A stretch of DNA of 64,000 bases from an uncultured Opitutales bacterium (GCA_943789375.1 CALSTX010000002.1:186001-250000); one strand, 5' to 3'; shown: positions 18,753 to 31,999, counted from the first letter of the stretch. Made by a program: numbers and translations. Notes: generated by a model from the letters alone, not told the origin.

Positions 18753-19298
18753 ATGATCAAAGAAATTACTCTTCAAAAAAATTGCGTTGCCACGATCATT
18801 CCTGCGGGAGATGAAATTACCTTGGCTGAGGGAGCCACTTTCTCGATTGCCCAGTCACTGGGAGGTTCCATTACGCTCCGTGATGCCAGTGGTATGTATA
18901 GGGTGGGGCAAGAGGGCCTGGATGCGTTGGGGGAAGAAGTGAAGCAACAGGTTCTATCGACGAAAGAGCCTGCAAAAGACCAAGGCCCTTTTAGTGAAGA
19001 TCAGGTATGGGAAGCGATGCGTGGGTGTTATGATCCTGAGATTCCAGTCAATATTGTAGATCTCGGCCTTATTTATGATATGCAGGTTGAAGAAGGAGAG
19101 AAAGGGAAGCAAATATCGGTGAAGATGACCCTGACTGCTCAAGGATGTGGCATGGGGCCCGTCATTGCCGATGATGCCAAGCAACGTATCCTCGCCTTGC
19201 CCGAAGTTGATTCTGCGGAAGTCGAAATTGTCTGGGATCCTGTATGGAACCCCCGCATGATTTCCGAGGAAGGCAAAAAAGTGCTGGGACTGGGATAA
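18753..19298 (+). CDS. sufT: SufT-like Fe-S cluster maturation protein (MIP18/DUF59 domain)
   Basis: 181 residues from the ATG at 18753; the frame stays open into sppA, but this start fits the family (MIKEITLQKNCVATIIPAGD). An N-terminal ~70-residue beta-rich domain precedes the DUF59/MIP18 domain with YDPEIPVNIVDLGLIYDM and the conserved Cys in TLTAQGCGMGP, ending VEIVWDPVWNPRMIS. SufT assists iron-sulfur protein maturation. No other suf genes are in the window. It converges with the PQQ-like gene four bases later. Confidence 0.9.
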   Translation: MIKEITLQKNCVATIIPAGDEITLAEGATFSIAQSLGGSITLRDASGMYRVGQEGLDALGEEVKQQVLSTKEPAKDQGPFSEDQVWEAMRGCYDPEIPVNIVDLGLIYDMQVEEGEKGKQISVKMTLTAQGCGMGPVIADDAKQRILALPEVDSAEVEIVWDPVWNPRMISEEGKKVLGLG

Positions 19299-19302
19299 TC
19301 TT

Positions 19303-20535
19303 TTACCTGCTTATATCGTAGCAGTGCAGCAGTTCCTGGTCACGCAGGTACAGCTTACCGTTTGAGATCACTGGATGTGTCCAGATTTTACCCCTTGTAC
19401 TTCGTCTCTTAGTTTGAGGAGTAATGGTGAATTCTCCCCGTGCTTTCCACCCAACTGGGTTGGCTTCAATAAGTACAATATTCCCTTCTCTTTCGCTTAG
19501 GCAATAAAACCGATTATCGGCATAAGCGATCGCCCCCTTACCCAATGCTTTTTTCTCATTCCATTGGAGTTCTCCTTTTTTGAAATTCAAGCATACCCAA
19601 CCGTATCCGTCAGAGTAGCCATAGAGAAAGTCTTTATGTTTAATCACGCCGCCATGGTGGTTTTTCATGAATTTATTTTCATAAACATCCTTTGCATCTC
19701 CAGTTTCAATGTTTACTAATTTACAGCCCACTCCATAGCCTGTGGTTATAAACACATGGCCATCATCATGAATCGGTGTGGGAATAACTGCAGTCCTTCC
19801 AGACCAAGGCGATTTCCAAAGTAATTTCCCGGAATTTGCTTCGATACCGACCAGGTTTTTCATCACCAATTGAATGTACTGTCTTTTTCCTTTGTGGGTT
19901 ATTGCAATGGGGGAGGAATATTGAGCTTCATCAGTGAACTCTGTACTCCTCCATAAAAGGTTTCCGGTTTTGGCATCAAGAGCGGCAATGGTTCCTCGCT
20001 TCCCACCCGGTGTACAGATAACCCGGTCATGATCAATCAAAACGGATTCAGTGTACCCCCAACCAGGTACTTTACCCCCTAAATCTTTAACCAAGTGAAC
20101 CTGCCAAATTCTTTTGCCGGATTTGACATCTGCACATAACAGACTCCCTTTACCTCCCAAAGCGTAGACTTTTCCATCCGCAACGCTTGGGGTCATCCTG
20201 GGGCCATCTCCCCAACTGTTGGTTAATAATTCGCCAACCGGAAGCGACCACAATTTTTCCCCTGTATTGGCATTAAACGCAAGAAGTTGCTCTTCCTTTC
20301 CAAAAGCTCCAAGTGTGAAAAGTGATCCATTCGAAATCGAAAAGCCGGAGTATCCCAGTCCTGCTTGGTCAGTTGTCCATCTCTTTGGGGGACCGCCTAT
20401 TTGCCATTCCTGTAATAATCCGGTCTCTTTTGACAGTCCATCCCTGTTGGTTCCGCGCCAATTGGGCCAATCACTTCCATAGGAGAATGAAAAAAGAATA
20501 GAGAAAGAGAATAAGAAGTGAAAAGATAATTTCAT
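19303..20535 (-). CDS. Exported PQQ-binding-like beta-propeller protein
   Basis: 410 residues with a signal peptide (MKLSFHFLFSFSILFSFSYG) and the opening DWPNWRGTNRDGLSKETG, typical of secreted PQQ-like propellers of Planctomycetes and Verrucomicrobia. Blade motifs recur: LLAFNANTGEKLWSLPV, LLCADVKSGKRIWQV, IAALDAKTGNLLWRS, LVGIEANSGKLLWKS. A scaffold or binding role in the periplasm or outer membrane is likely; dehydrogenase activity is unproven. A paralogue is encoded at 62529-63740. Confidence 0.88.
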   Translation of the reverse strand: MKLSFHFLFSFSILFSFSYGSDWPNWRGTNRDGLSKETGLLQEWQIGGPPKRWTTDQAGLGYSGFSISNGSLFTLGAFGKEEQLLAFNANTGEKLWSLPVGELLTNSWGDGPRMTPSVADGKVYALGGKGSLLCADVKSGKRIWQVHLVKDLGGKVPGWGYTESVLIDHDRVICTPGGKRGTIAALDAKTGNLLWRSTEFTDEAQYSSPIAITHKGKRQYIQLVMKNLVGIEANSGKLLWKSPWSGRTAVIPTPIHDDGHVFITTGYGVGCKLVNIETGDAKDVYENKFMKNHHGGVIKHKDFLYGYSDGYGWVCLNFKKGELQWNEKKALGKGAIAYADNRFYCLSEREGNIVLIEANPVGWKARGEFTITPQTKRRSTRGKIWTHPVISNGKLYLRDQELLHCYDISR

Positions 20536-20596
20536 CTTAAAAATCTTTTTTTAATCATAAAAAAGAGCAAGACTAATCATACATGGTAGGGGCATA

Positions 20597-20625
20597 AAAA
20601 AGCCGGAGCAGAGCCCCGGCTTTTT
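20597..20625 (-). terminator. Rho-independent terminator after Gfo/Idh gene
   Basis: Perfect 10-base arms AAAAAGCCGG (20597-20606) and CCGGCTTTTT (20616-20625) flank a nine-base loop. The A/T ends of the arms give a U-run on either strand. Its position just past the stop of the minus-strand oxidoreductase gene suggests it ends that transcript; it could act bidirectionally, but no plus-strand gene ends here. Confidence 0.85.
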
Positions 20626-20653
20626 AAATAAATGTAATCCGACTTTTCTAGCT

Positions 20654-21835
20654 TTATTTTGCTTTGGAACGGATCTTACCCACTTTTTTCCAGCGACCTG
20701 TTTTTGCCGAGTCTAAAACCGCCTCACAGATGTACTGGGTCTCTAATGCATCCCGGAAGTCGGGGCGTAATGGGCGTTTCTTACGGGAACCATACCCAGC
20801 AACAAAGTCAGCAAATTGATTGATGAAACTGTGCTCATACCCGATGTTAAGGCCTGGCACCCACCATTTATCCATGTAGGGGTGTTCACCTCCGTTGTCT
20901 GAAACATGAATCGATCTCCACCCACGAGTCTTTGGATCCTCCTTGTCGTAGTCGTAGTACTCAAGTCTGTGAAGATCATGTAGATCCCAAGCTAGAGAAC
21001 CATCTGCTCCATTAATTTCTAGGGTGTATAACGCCTTGTGTCCGCGGGCATAGCGCGTGGATTCAAATATAGCCAAAGAACCATTGGCAAATTTGGCTAG
21101 GAATGCGCAGGCATCATCAATCGTGACTTTTGCTTTCTTACCAGTCTTGGCATGGACCCGTTCTTTGACAAAAGTTTCGGTCATGGCACTGACTTCGACG
21201 ATGGGGCCGTTCAACCAGATTGCGGTGTCGATACAATGGGCAAGTAAATCGCCCGTTACTCCACTTCCGGCAATCTTGGCATCCAGACGCCATAGACCTT
21301 CTCCTCCTTGCGGTAAGTCTGTATTGATCGTCCAGTCTTGTAGAAAGTTTGCCCGATAATGATAGATTTTACCCAAACGGCCTTCATCAATCATTTCCTT
21401 GGCCATAGTCACAGCCGGGACGCGGCGGTAGTTGTACCAAACCATATTGGGTACACCTGCTTTTTCCACTTCGCGTACCATTTCCTCTCCCTCTTTGCAG
21501 TTTAACGCGAGGGGTTTTTCACAAAGTATTGCTTTGCCTGCTTTGGCTGCAGCGATAGCGATTTCGTGGTGAACATTATTAGGTGCGGCAATATCGATGA
21601 CATCGATGTCATCCCGGGCGATGAGTTTTTTCCAGTCAGTCTCTACTGACTCATAACCCCATTGTTCTGCAAAGTCTTCAGCTCGTTCTTTATTTCGAGC
21701 ACAAACAGCAGCAAGTTCAGGTTTGTACTTCAGGTCAGGGAAGAAGTTAGGAACCTTACGGAAGGCGTTGGAGTGGGTACGCCCCATAAAGCCGTATCCA
21801 ATTAATCCGATGCGCAATGGTTTTTTAGTAGCCAT
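20654..21835 (-). CDS. Gfo/Idh/MocA family oxidoreductase
   Basis: 393 residues. The N-terminal Rossmann fold is shown by [18 protein letters not shown] and the family signature by [17 protein letters not shown]; the C-terminal alpha/beta domain follows with [20 protein letters not shown]. It is an NAD(P)-dependent enzyme acting on sugars, inositols or similar; the substrate is unknown. Enzymes of this group are abundant in Verrucomicrobiota that degrade polysaccharides. It has its own terminator and lies downstream of the MFS transporter gene, separated by another terminator. Confidence 0.93.
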   Translation of the reverse strand: MATKKPLRIGLIGYGFMGRTHSNAFRKVPNFFPDLKYKPELAAVCARNKERAEDFAEQWGYESVETDWKKLIARDDIDVIDIAAPNNVHHEIAIAAAKAGKAILCEKPLALNCKEGEEMVREVEKAGVPNMVWYNYRRVPAVTMAKEMIDEGRLGKIYHYRANFLQDWTINTDLPQGGEGLWRLDAKIAGSGVTGDLLAHCIDTAIWLNGPIVEVSAMTETFVKERVHAKTGKKAKVTIDDACAFLAKFANGSLAIFESTRYARGHKALYTLEINGADGSLAWDLHDLHRLEYYDYDKEDPKTRGWRSIHVSDNGGEHPYMDKWWVPGLNIGYEHSFINQFADFVAGYGSRKKRPLRPDFRDALETQYICEAVLDSAKTGRWKKVGKIRSKAK

Positions 21836-21895
21836 AATTTATTCTTTGATGGGTTATATTTAATTTAAGTCTGATTGAGGAAGTTGTGTAATTAC

Positions 21896-21930
21896 AAAAA
21901 AACCACATCCCAAAGGATATGGCTTTTTTT
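21896..21930 (-). terminator. Rho-independent terminator after MFS transporter gene
   Basis: An A-run followed by CCACATCC (21903-21910), loop CAAA, then GGATATGG and CTTTTTTT (to 21930). The arms pair with one bulge and one wobble. It lies between the MFS stop at 21953 and the start of the Gfo/Idh gene, so it ends the MFS transcript on the minus strand. Confidence 0.75.
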
Positions 21931-21952
21931 GTAAAGTTAATAAAAGTAACTT

Positions 21953-23524
21953 TTATATCTCGACTGGCTTGTATCCGCCTCTACCCTTGAAGTAGAAAAT
22001 AAGAGCGAGGTAGCAGGCGAGCATAAAGACCGGAAAAATAGCGACACTTGCAAGTGATCCTTGCTTTCCACTTTGTATGCTTTCTTTGACTTCTTTCTGT
22101 TCTGTATCAGGGAGACCAGCCACCTTGCTTGCATCTACTGCAGTGTAGTCACCAAGGAAGTAGGTGCTGTCATTGGATATTGATTTGTAGGTGTCTGCTG
22201 AAGTTGATGCTTCCACGGAAGCTTTGATAGAATCTTCGGTCATTTTACCGATGACGGGACCACCCAAGATACCAACCGCAAGCATTCCAATACCTGCAAT
22301 CGCATTGAGGGTAAGGGCTCCACCCTTGGGGCACTGTTCAGATACAACTCCGAGAGTGGTGGGCCAGAAAAAGGTCTTACCAAAACCATAAAGGGTGGCA
22401 AAAACAAAAATCATGGTCAGTCCAGTTGCAGAACTTAATAGATAAAGCCCGGCGATGGCGAGAACCGCTGAGGTAGCCAAGAGCCCCAAAGGTCCAAGCT
22501 TGGCAACGATTGGCCCAGCGAACCAAAAGCGTAACACCATCATGATTGCTGATGTATAAATAAGCACCCATAAGCCGTTATATCCAGCAGCTTTCATAGG
22601 TTCTTCCATCAATCCTGATATCGCTCCATCTGTCCCCAACTCTGTTGTGGCCAGGGGAATCATAATGATGCACATGAAAATCAAGAGGGGACGCCCCAGG
22701 GATTTACAGTAAAGGAAGTAGGCTATGGTCGACACGGCGGTGAGGATATATACAACATTATCTTCCCAACCGAAAACCATGCCAAGCTGTCTGTAGATTA
22801 AATAACCTGCGATGAGGGCGCCAATGGCACCAAATTCCGCGAGCATTTCTTTGTAGGATGTACCAGACTCCACACGCTCATTGACAGGGAACTTTGCTTT
22901 CATAAGCATGAGCAGGTAAACAACGGCAGGTATTGCGATGAGATAGATCAAAATTCTCCAGTCTTCGGCTGCTTGTGCACCTAAAAGAATGGTAAGGATC
23001 CCACCAATCACCAAACCACCCGGCCATCCAGCGTGCAGGATGTTGAGCCATTTGGTTTTGTCCTTCTTGAACATGGTCGCAACCACTGGGTTGATAAAGG
23101 CTTCCACGGTTCCGTTTCCAAGGCCAAGAATGACTGATCCCCAGTACAGGCGGTCGTAAGCTGCGGCCTTGGGCAGCTTTGAGCTCCTCCCCGGCTAGTC
23201 CTTCGGCCATGACCACACCGTAGGCCTGGAACGCAAGAAATGCGTAGACCGGCGTAGCAGACGAAGCTGAAAACCATGGCTGCTCCGGTAACCAATCTGA
23301 TCAATGATCAGGCTGAATACGATGATACTGATCGCGAACGGCCAGATGCCGGCCCCAAAGAGTTCTCCTGCCTGGACCTGGTCCAGGCCGAAGGTGCTTG
23401 GCCAGAAAGGGCTCTGCGTTTACCAGGAATGCCCTCGTGATGAAAGGCAAAGGCCGTGGTGATGAGGGCGATAAAGCACCCCCAGAACAATTTCATATCC
23501 GGTTCCGATTCTTGTATTACTCAT
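21953..23524 (-). pseudogene. MFS transporter, 5' part frameshifted
   Basis: The last 384 codons (21953-23107) are open and encode a multi-pass carrier with about ten membrane helices (for example WLNILHAGWPGGLVIGGILT, GFGKTFFWPTTLGVVSEQCP), ending GGYKPVEI. The first ~130 residues can be followed only by changing frame several times between 23107 and 23524: MKLFWGCFIALITTAFAF, then LFGAGIWPFAISI, then AAMVFSFVCYAG, then AEGLAGEELKAAQ. The likely true start is the ATG at 23524 or 23496. The intact 3' end suggests base-level errors rather than decay. The substrate is unknown; sugar uptake is plausible by neighbourhood. Confidence 0.75.
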
Positions 23525-23652
23525 AGTTTATTTATTTGGGCTGTGTGATTGTAGGACTTATCTGGGGTAGCGATCATGGCTATATGATCTGCAAATGGAC
23601 TAGCCAATGGCAAGCCCGAATACTGGCCGGGGGGATCTGGATGAAGGGCCGG

Positions 23653-25360
23653 TTACTTTGTTGGCTTTGTAGCCCAACTGTCCCGCATCGCCACGCTACG
23701 ATTCAGGACGAGCGTTGCCCATCTTCCTGTCCGATTCCGGGTCGATGCAAAAGTATCCTACCCGTTCCAGTTGGAAAGGGTTACCCGTGCCAACCGATAA
23801 TTCTTGTACACTCGGTTCAACCAGAGCATCCTCATGAATTGTCAGTGATTCTGGATTGAGGTGGTCGATAAAATCTTTGCCTTCCTCGCCATCATCTGGA
23901 TTGGGGACTGAAAAAAGACGGTCATATAGATGAGTGCGGCAAGAAATCGCGGATTTTGCATCCACCCACTGAATGGTTCCCTTCACTTTTCTTCCATCCG
24001 CTGTGTCGCCTCCGCGACTTTCACGGTCATAGGAGCAAATAAGTTCCACGATTTCCCCTTGGCTATCTTTGATAACTTGTTTGCAAGTTATATAGAAGGC
24101 ATATTTCAGTCTCACTTCTTTTCCGGGAGCCAGGCGGAAATACTTCTTGGGAGGTTCTTCCATGAAGTCATTACGATCAATAAAGATTTGCTTGGAAAAT
24201 GAAATAGGTCGCATACCAGCCTCTGGGTCTTCTGGATTGTTGACCGCGTCTACTTGGTCAGAATGATCTTCAGGGTAATTATCGATGGTTACTTTTAAGG
24301 GATTTAAGACACCGAGCCTTCGGACTGCTTGTTTATTGAGGTCATCCCGCAAGCAATATTCAAGAAGTTCCATTTCAATCACATTTTCTCTTTTAGCCAA
24401 CCCCACACGGTCACAAAAATTACGAATGGAGCGGGCAGTGAAACCCCGTCGACGCATCCCGCTCAGGGTGGGCATGCGTGGGTCATCCCAACTGCGTACA
24501 TGTCCTTCTTCGACCAAGCGTAACATTTTACGCTTACTCATAACGGTGTAATTTAAGTTTAACCGTGCGAATTCAATTTGCTGGGGATGGTGAATATTCA
24601 GGTTTTGGCAAAACCAGTCATAAAGAGGGCGGTGGTGTTCAAATTCTAAAGTACACAGAGAGTGGGTGATTCCTTCCAGGGAGTCTGATTGTCCGTGGGC
24701 AAAATCATAGGATGGGTAGATTTTCCAATGATCACCAGTTTTTGGATGGGTTTGGCCTATTATACGGTACAATACGGGGTCGCGAAGATTGAGGTTAGGT
24801 GAAGACATATCTATCTTAGCCCGCAGGGTTTTAGTGCCTTCAGGGAATTCTCCCTTTTTCATTTTTTCAAGAAGACTGAGGTTCTCCTCCACGGATCGAT
24901 TGCGGCAAGGGCTTGCTTTACCTGGCTCAGTAAGATTTCCCCGGTGAGCCCTCATCTCTTCAAAATTGAGATCACAAACATAAGCTTTGCCTTTATCGAT
25001 GAGTTGTATGGCCCATTCATAAAATTGTTCAAAATAATCTGAGGCATGAAAAAGGCGATCTTCCCAGTCAAAGCCCAGCCAGCGAACATCTTTCATGATC
25101 GCTTCGGCATATTCGGTCTTTTCTGCAGTTGGATTGGTGTCATCCAAGCGTAAGTTGCACACCCCGTTGAATTCCTTGGCTATGCCAAAATTTAAACAAA
25201 TACTCTTCGCATGCCCAAGATGCAGGTACCCATTGGGCTCAGGTGGAAAACGAGTGTGGACCCGCCGATCATTTTTCCCACTTGCCTGATCTTGTTTGAT
25301 CTTCGCGCGTATAAAATCCAGGGGTTTTTCTTCGGAACATTCTTCTGTATCTGAGACCAT
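23653..25360 (-). CDS. glnS: Glutaminyl-tRNA synthetase, last residues frameshifted
   Basis: Charges tRNA-Gln. The open frame 23696-25360 gives 554 residues: class I HIGH motif as [12 protein letters not shown] near residue 42, KMSKS as [16 protein letters not shown], and the anticodon-binding barrels in the C-terminal half. The C-terminus of the open frame ([15 protein letters not shown]) is not family-like; in the next frame the DNA reads [20 protein letters not shown] before a stop at 23653-23655, which matches the usual ...NRTVTLRDSWAK end. One indel near 23710 therefore separates the last ~20 residues. GlnS beside GltX implies direct glutaminylation. Confidence 0.93.
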
Positions 25361-25377
25361 GATAGTGATTTCTTTAC

Positions 25378-26930
<1,553 letters not shown>

Positions 26931-27071
26931 TTATAGGTTTTTAATCAAAGAAGGACGAACAAAATCTGACACCCTGCCTTGTTCCTGTCAGCAAATCATT
27001 CCTTTTTGAAGGACGATCAAATTCAGTCATTCCTTGCTTCACCCGGATCATTCCTGTAACCACATAAACTT

Positions 27072-27738
27072 ATGAAAACCCTGATTGTTGGAGCCAATGG
27101 GAAGGTGGGTACCATCCTCAGCGGAAAAATGTGGGCGGCTCATGATTTTTCTCCGGTTGCCCTAATCCGAGATCCCGTGCAGCAGACCAAATTCACCGCC
27201 CTGGGATTGCCCTCCGCGGTGGGAGATTTGGAGGCGGGGTAGCCGATTTTTTGCCCGGTATGGATGCAGTGGTTTTTACCGCCGGATCCGGGGGACATAC
27301 CGGCCCGGAAAAAACCATTGATGTCGACCAGAACGGGGCGGTTCGCTTGATCATGGACTGTAAGAAGCATGGGGTTCGCCGGTTTGTTATGGTCAGTGCG
27401 ATTGGGGCAAGATCCCAACAGTGAATCTCCCCGTATCCAGAACTATCTGCGGGCGAAAGGTGTGGCGGATGGCGCTCTGCGGGCTTCCGGGTTGGATTAT
27501 GTGATCCTCGCTCCTGGAACCCTTGCTGGAGACAACCAGGCACCGGGCGGATCGAGGCGGCTCAGGAATTGGGTCATCATGGCTACCTGCCCAGGGAGGA
27601 TCTGGTGGACTGTATTATCGAGTCTATGCGCAATTATCATTGTGTGGAAAAACGGTGGAAATTGTTTCGGGAGGTAAAAAAATAAAGGAGGCAATTGGGG
27701 AAGCCGTGGGTGGTCAGGCCATGCCTGCCATATTGTGA
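27072..27738 (+). pseudogene. NAD(P)-binding SDR-like (NmrA/atypical SDR) protein, frameshifted
   Basis: Starts MKTLIVGANGKVGTILSGKM (glycine-rich nucleotide loop GANGKVG) and stays open to VGDLEAG near 27240. It then continues in other frames: VADFLPGMDAVVFTAGSGGH, RRFVMVSAIGA, a short piece around NYLRAKGVADGALRASGLDY with VILAPGTLAG, and finally GKTVEIVSGGKKIKEAIGEA to a stop at 27738. Assembled, it is a ~220-residue atypical SDR of the NAD(P)H-binding type. At least three indels interrupt it. It is divergent from gltX. Confidence 0.7.
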
Positions 27739-27848
27739 GTAACATTTCCCCTTTCCTTCTTGAGGGATTTCCAAAAATTGGCATAAAGAGTTTCAATTCC
27801 ATCTTCCTTCTGAATTGAACCCTAATATTGCAGATTCTTACCAACGCC

Positions 27849-27872
27849 GGCTCCCCGAGGAGCCTTTTTTTT
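27849..27872 (+). terminator. Rho-independent terminator just upstream of carB
   Basis: GGCTCC (27849-27854), loop CCGA, GGAGCC (27859-27864) and eight T residues. The T-run ends 17 bases before the carB start codon. It could end the SDR transcript or act as an attenuator in the carB leader; see findings. Confidence 0.85.
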
Positions 27873-27889
27873 GATTTTAAACAAGTTGC

Positions 27890-30800
27890 ATGCCTAAGAG
27901 AACTGACATCGAACATATCCTGATCATTGGATCCGGACCTATTATCATTGGCCAAGCCTGCGAGTTTGATTACAGCGGTGCCCAGGCCTGTAAAGCCTTA
28001 CGCGAGGAGGGATACCGGGTATCGTTGGTCAATAGCAATCCAGCCACGATCATGACCGACCCCGAGTTTGCCGATGCCACCTATGTCGAGCCCCTCACGG
28101 TTGAGAGTGTGACCAAGATTATTGAAAAAGAGAAACCCGATGCTCTCCTGCCCACTCTTGGGGGCCAGACCGGGCTGAATCTTTCCCTCGACCTTTTTCA
28201 TGCCGGTGTGCTGGAAGCCCACGGAGTGGAAATGATCGGGGCAAAACCGGATGCAATCAAGAAGGGTGAGGACCGGGAGCTTTTCAAGCAGGCGATGCTA
28301 AAAATCGGGCTGGATGTTGCCCGTTCATTCTCAATTAACACTTTAGAGGAAGCCCGCTCCCATCTCGACGAGCTTGGAGACTTTCCTATCATTCTCCGAC
28401 CAGCCTTCACCCTCGGTGGAACCGGGGGGGGGATTGCATACAACCGCGAGGAATTTGATCAGATGGTCAAGAATGGCCTGGATGCATCTCCGGTCAGTCA
28501 GGTGCTTATGGAGGAATGCCTGCTTGGATGGAAGGAGTACGAGATGGAGGTGATGCGTGATTACAAGGACCAGTGCGTGGTCATTTGTTCCATCGAAAAT
28601 TTTGACCCCATGGGCGTGCACACGGGTGACTCCATCACCATTGCTCCAGCGATGACCCTTTCGGACAAGGAATACCAGTTGATGCGCGATGCCTCTTTTG
28701 CCTGCATCCGAGAAATTGGTGTGGAAACAGGGGGAAGTAATATTCAGTTTTCCACTGACCCCAAGACCGGCCGTATGGTGGTGATCGAAATGAACCCGAG
28801 AGTATCCCGCAGTTCCGCCCTGGCATCGAAAGCGACCGGATTTCCCATTGCCAAGTTTGCCGCCAAATTAGCGGTGGGGTATTCGCTGGATGAATTGCGC
28901 AATGATGTGACCAAGGAGACGCCCGCTTCCTTTGAACCTTCGATTGATTATGTGGTTACCAAGATTCCCCGTTTTACCTTTGAGAAGTTTCCAGAGACCG
29001 ACTCCACCTTAACTTCTGCGATGAAGTCGGTGGGCGAAGCCATGGCTATCGGCCGTACCTTCAAGGAATCCTTCCAAAAAGCGATGCGTTCCCTGGAGAT
29101 TGGACTCAAAGGATTTGAGTCCGGCAAACTGGCGGATCAGGAATTGGATAAGTCTGCGGTACGTGCCGGAGTAAAACGTCCATCCGCGGACCGTCCCACC
29201 TATTTATACAAGGCACTGGACATGGGCATGACCGCGGAGGAAATTTCCAGGCAGTCGGGGATTGATCCATGGTTTACCGCCCAGCTTGAAGAAATCCACG
29301 CGATGGGTCAGTTTTTGCGAGGTACAAATTTGCAATCCATCGATCAGGAATCTTTCCGCCAGGCAAAGGAAGCGGGTTTTTCCGACCGCCAGCTTGCGGA
29401 TTACTGGGGTTGCGAACCGGCTGAGGTGCGGGCAAAGCGCGTGTCTATGGGGATTGAAACCACTTTTCGCCTGGTCGATACCTGTGCCGCAGAGTTCGAG
29501 GCGTTTACCCCTTACTATTATTCCTCTTACGGGGATGAAAATGAGATTAAAAAATCGGATAAGAAAAAGATCATGATTCTTGGAGGCGGGCCCAACCGGA
29601 TCGGGCAGGGGATCGAGTTTGATTACTGCTGTGTGCATGCTTCCTTTGCCCTTCGCGAAGCGGGGTATGAAACGGTAATGGTCAATTCCAATCCGGAGAC
29701 CGTGTCCACCGATTATGATACCTCCGACCGTTTGTACTTTGAGCCCCTTACCCTTGAGGATGTCCTGGAAATTTATCACCAGGAAGGCTGTGACGGAGCC
29801 ATCGTGCAGTACGGAGGCCAAACGCCCCTTAACCTTGCCACAGGTCTGGAAGCAGCCGGGGTCAATGTAATTGGAACTTCTCCAGAAAGTATCGATCTGG
29901 CAGAGGACCGGGAGAAAGTTTAAACATATCCTTGAGGAGATCGGGCTCAAACAACCCCAGAATGAAACGGCGATGTTCCCTGAAGAGGCCGCTGAAAAAG
30001 CCGCCCGGATTGGATATCCTATCCTGCTCCGCCCGTCCTTTGTTCTGGGTGGGCGTGGTATGTTCATTGTCTATGATGAAAAAGAGTTGAATGGTGTGGT
30101 CAAGGAGGCCTTTGCGGTGGCTCCAGGAAAACCCGTGCTGCTTGACAAATTCTTGGAGGAAGCCATCGAGCTTGATGTTGATTGTATCTCGGACGGAGAA
30201 ACCACTGTGGTCGGAGGCATGCTTGCAACATATTGAATTTGCCGGGGTGCACAGCGGAGATGCGGCCATGGTTCTTCCACCCCATGATTTGGAAGCCGCG
30301 ATGATTGATGAGGTGCGCCAGGCTTCTCATGCCCTGGCCAAGGCCCTAAAAGTAATTGGGCTGATGAATATCCAATTTGCAATCAAGGACGGGGAGCTTT
30401 TCCTGATTGAGGTGAATCCCCGTGCCTCCCGTACCGTGCCCTTTGTCAGCAAAGCAATTGGGGTTCCGCTAGCCAAACTCGGTGCCCGGGTAATGGCTGG
30501 AGCAAAGCTTACAGATCTCGGTTTTACCGAAGAAATTATCCCCCAGCACTGGGCGATCAAGGAAGCGGTCTTTCCTTTTAGTAAATTCCCCGGTTCCCCC
30601 ATTGTGCTCACTCCGGAAATGCGCAGTCCACCGGTGAGGTAATGGGGCAGGACGAAGATTTCGGTATGGCATTATGCCAAGACCCAGATGGCTGCCAAGC
30701 CGTCCCTTCCCCTTGAGGGCAGTGTGTTTTTCAGCGTTAAAGGACTCAGACAAGCCCAGGGCACTGGAAGTGGCCAAGGGCCTGGCACGAACTGGGTTTC

Positions 30801-31117
30801 TAGTCTTTCACTTCCACCGAAGGCACGGCAAACTTTCTCAATCAAAACGGCATTCCGAAGCTGGGACTACCCTGCGGATCAGCGAGGGCCGGCCAAATGT
30901 GGCCGACCTGATCAAGAATGGAAAGGTGCAGTTGGTCATCAATACCCCACTTGGCTTAATTCCACGCCGGGATGAGAATGGTATTAGGAGTGAAGCGGTA
31001 TTAAATAGCGTGCCCGTGATCACCACACTAGGTTCTGCCTTCGCCGCTCTGGATGGAATACGTTCGCTGAAAGACCGGAAGTTTTCGGTTAAGTCTCTGC
31101 AGGACTACGCCCGATAA
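27890..31117 (+). pseudogene. carB: Carbamoyl-phosphate synthase large subunit, 3' half frameshifted
   Basis: Makes carbamoyl phosphate for pyrimidines and arginine. The start [20 protein letters not shown] is canonical, and the first 677 codons (to 29923) are open, including the first ATP-grasp domain and the second [15 protein letters not shown] half. The rest follows in other frames: RPSFVLGGRGMFIVYDEKEL (to ~30225), [20 protein letters not shown] through [20 protein letters not shown] (to ~30635), then GSVFFSVK, STEGTANFLNQNGIPKL and NVADLIKNGKVQLVINTPLG of the MGS-like allosteric domain, ending at 31117. The span is 3,228 bases, matching the usual ~1,070 residues. At least five indels; likely sequence error since the gene is core. 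carA is not in the window. Confidence 0.9.
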
Positions 31118-31135
31118 TGTAATGTTCATTCACTC

Positions 31136-31990
31136 ATGAACCCCTCGGTTATCGCTCTACTCCACGGTCCAGATAAACCGGGAATTGTGGCGAAGGTGTC
31201 CACATGGATTCATCAGCGTGGAGGTAATGTTTTACACGCTGATCAGCACCTGGACCGTCAGGAAAATGTATTTTTTCAAAGGGTGGAGTGGGAGGTTTCT
31301 GCAACCCATGAGCCAAGGCAGGAATCAGATGATTTTGTATCCTTTGTTCAAAATGAACTGGATATGCAGGTTCGGATTGGGTTAAGTAATGATCGGCCCA
31401 AGGTGGCCATCATGGTATCCAAAGCGGATCATTGTTTTCACGACTTAGTTCTACGGGTTAGGGCAGGGGAGTGGATGGCAGATTTTGCCGGGGTGATTTC
31501 AAATCATGATCACTTACAATCTGTTTCCGAATCTTACGGTTTACCCTTTTACCATCTTCCCGTGACACAGGAAACCAAGCAGGATGTCGAAGACAAACAA
31601 GTTGCATGGTTACAGGATCAAGGCGTTCAATTGGTCATCCTTGCCCGCTACATGCAAATATTAAGTCCTTCTTTTTTGCAAAATGTTGGATGCCCTGTGA
31701 TTAATATTCACCATTCATTTCTTCCTTCTTTTGCTGGAGCACGTCCCTATCACCAAGCTTACCAGCGCGGAGTTAAATTAATCGGGGCCACTGCCCACTA
31801 TGTAACTGAAGATCTCGACGAAGGTCCCATAATCGAACAGGATGTTGCCCGGGTAAGTCACCGTCATGGCCCCAAAGACCTTATCGAAAAAGGGCGAGAT
31901 CTTGAGAAATTGGTTCTCTCCACCGCGGTTCGTAGGCACTTGCAAAACCGGGTATTGGATTACCAAAACAAAACCGTAGTCTTCGATTGA
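31136..31990 (+). CDS. purU: Formyltetrahydrofolate deformylase
   Basis: 284 residues, standard for PurU (10-formyl-THF + water to formate + THF). An N-terminal ACT domain (ALLHGPDKPGIVAKVSTWIH) is followed by the formyltransferase fold with VAIMVSKADHCFHDL, LARYMQILSPSFL and the catalytic region NIHHSFLPSFAGARPYHQAY, GATAHYVTEDLDEGPIIEQD. The catalytic His and Asp appear present. Starts 18 bases after carB, so possibly co-transcribed. Confidence 0.95.
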   Translation: MNPSVIALLHGPDKPGIVAKVSTWIHQRGGNVLHADQHLDRQENVFFQRVEWEVSATHEPRQESDDFVSFVQNELDMQVRIGLSNDRPKVAIMVSKADHCFHDLVLRVRAGEWMADFAGVISNHDHLQSVSESYGLPFYHLPVTQETKQDVEDKQVAWLQDQGVQLVILARYMQILSPSFLQNVGCPVINIHHSFLPSFAGARPYHQAYQRGVKLIGATAHYVTEDLDEGPIIEQDVARVSHRHGPKDLIEKGRDLEKLVLSTAVRRHLQNRVLDYQNKTVVFD

Positions 31991-31999
31991 TATTTCCTG

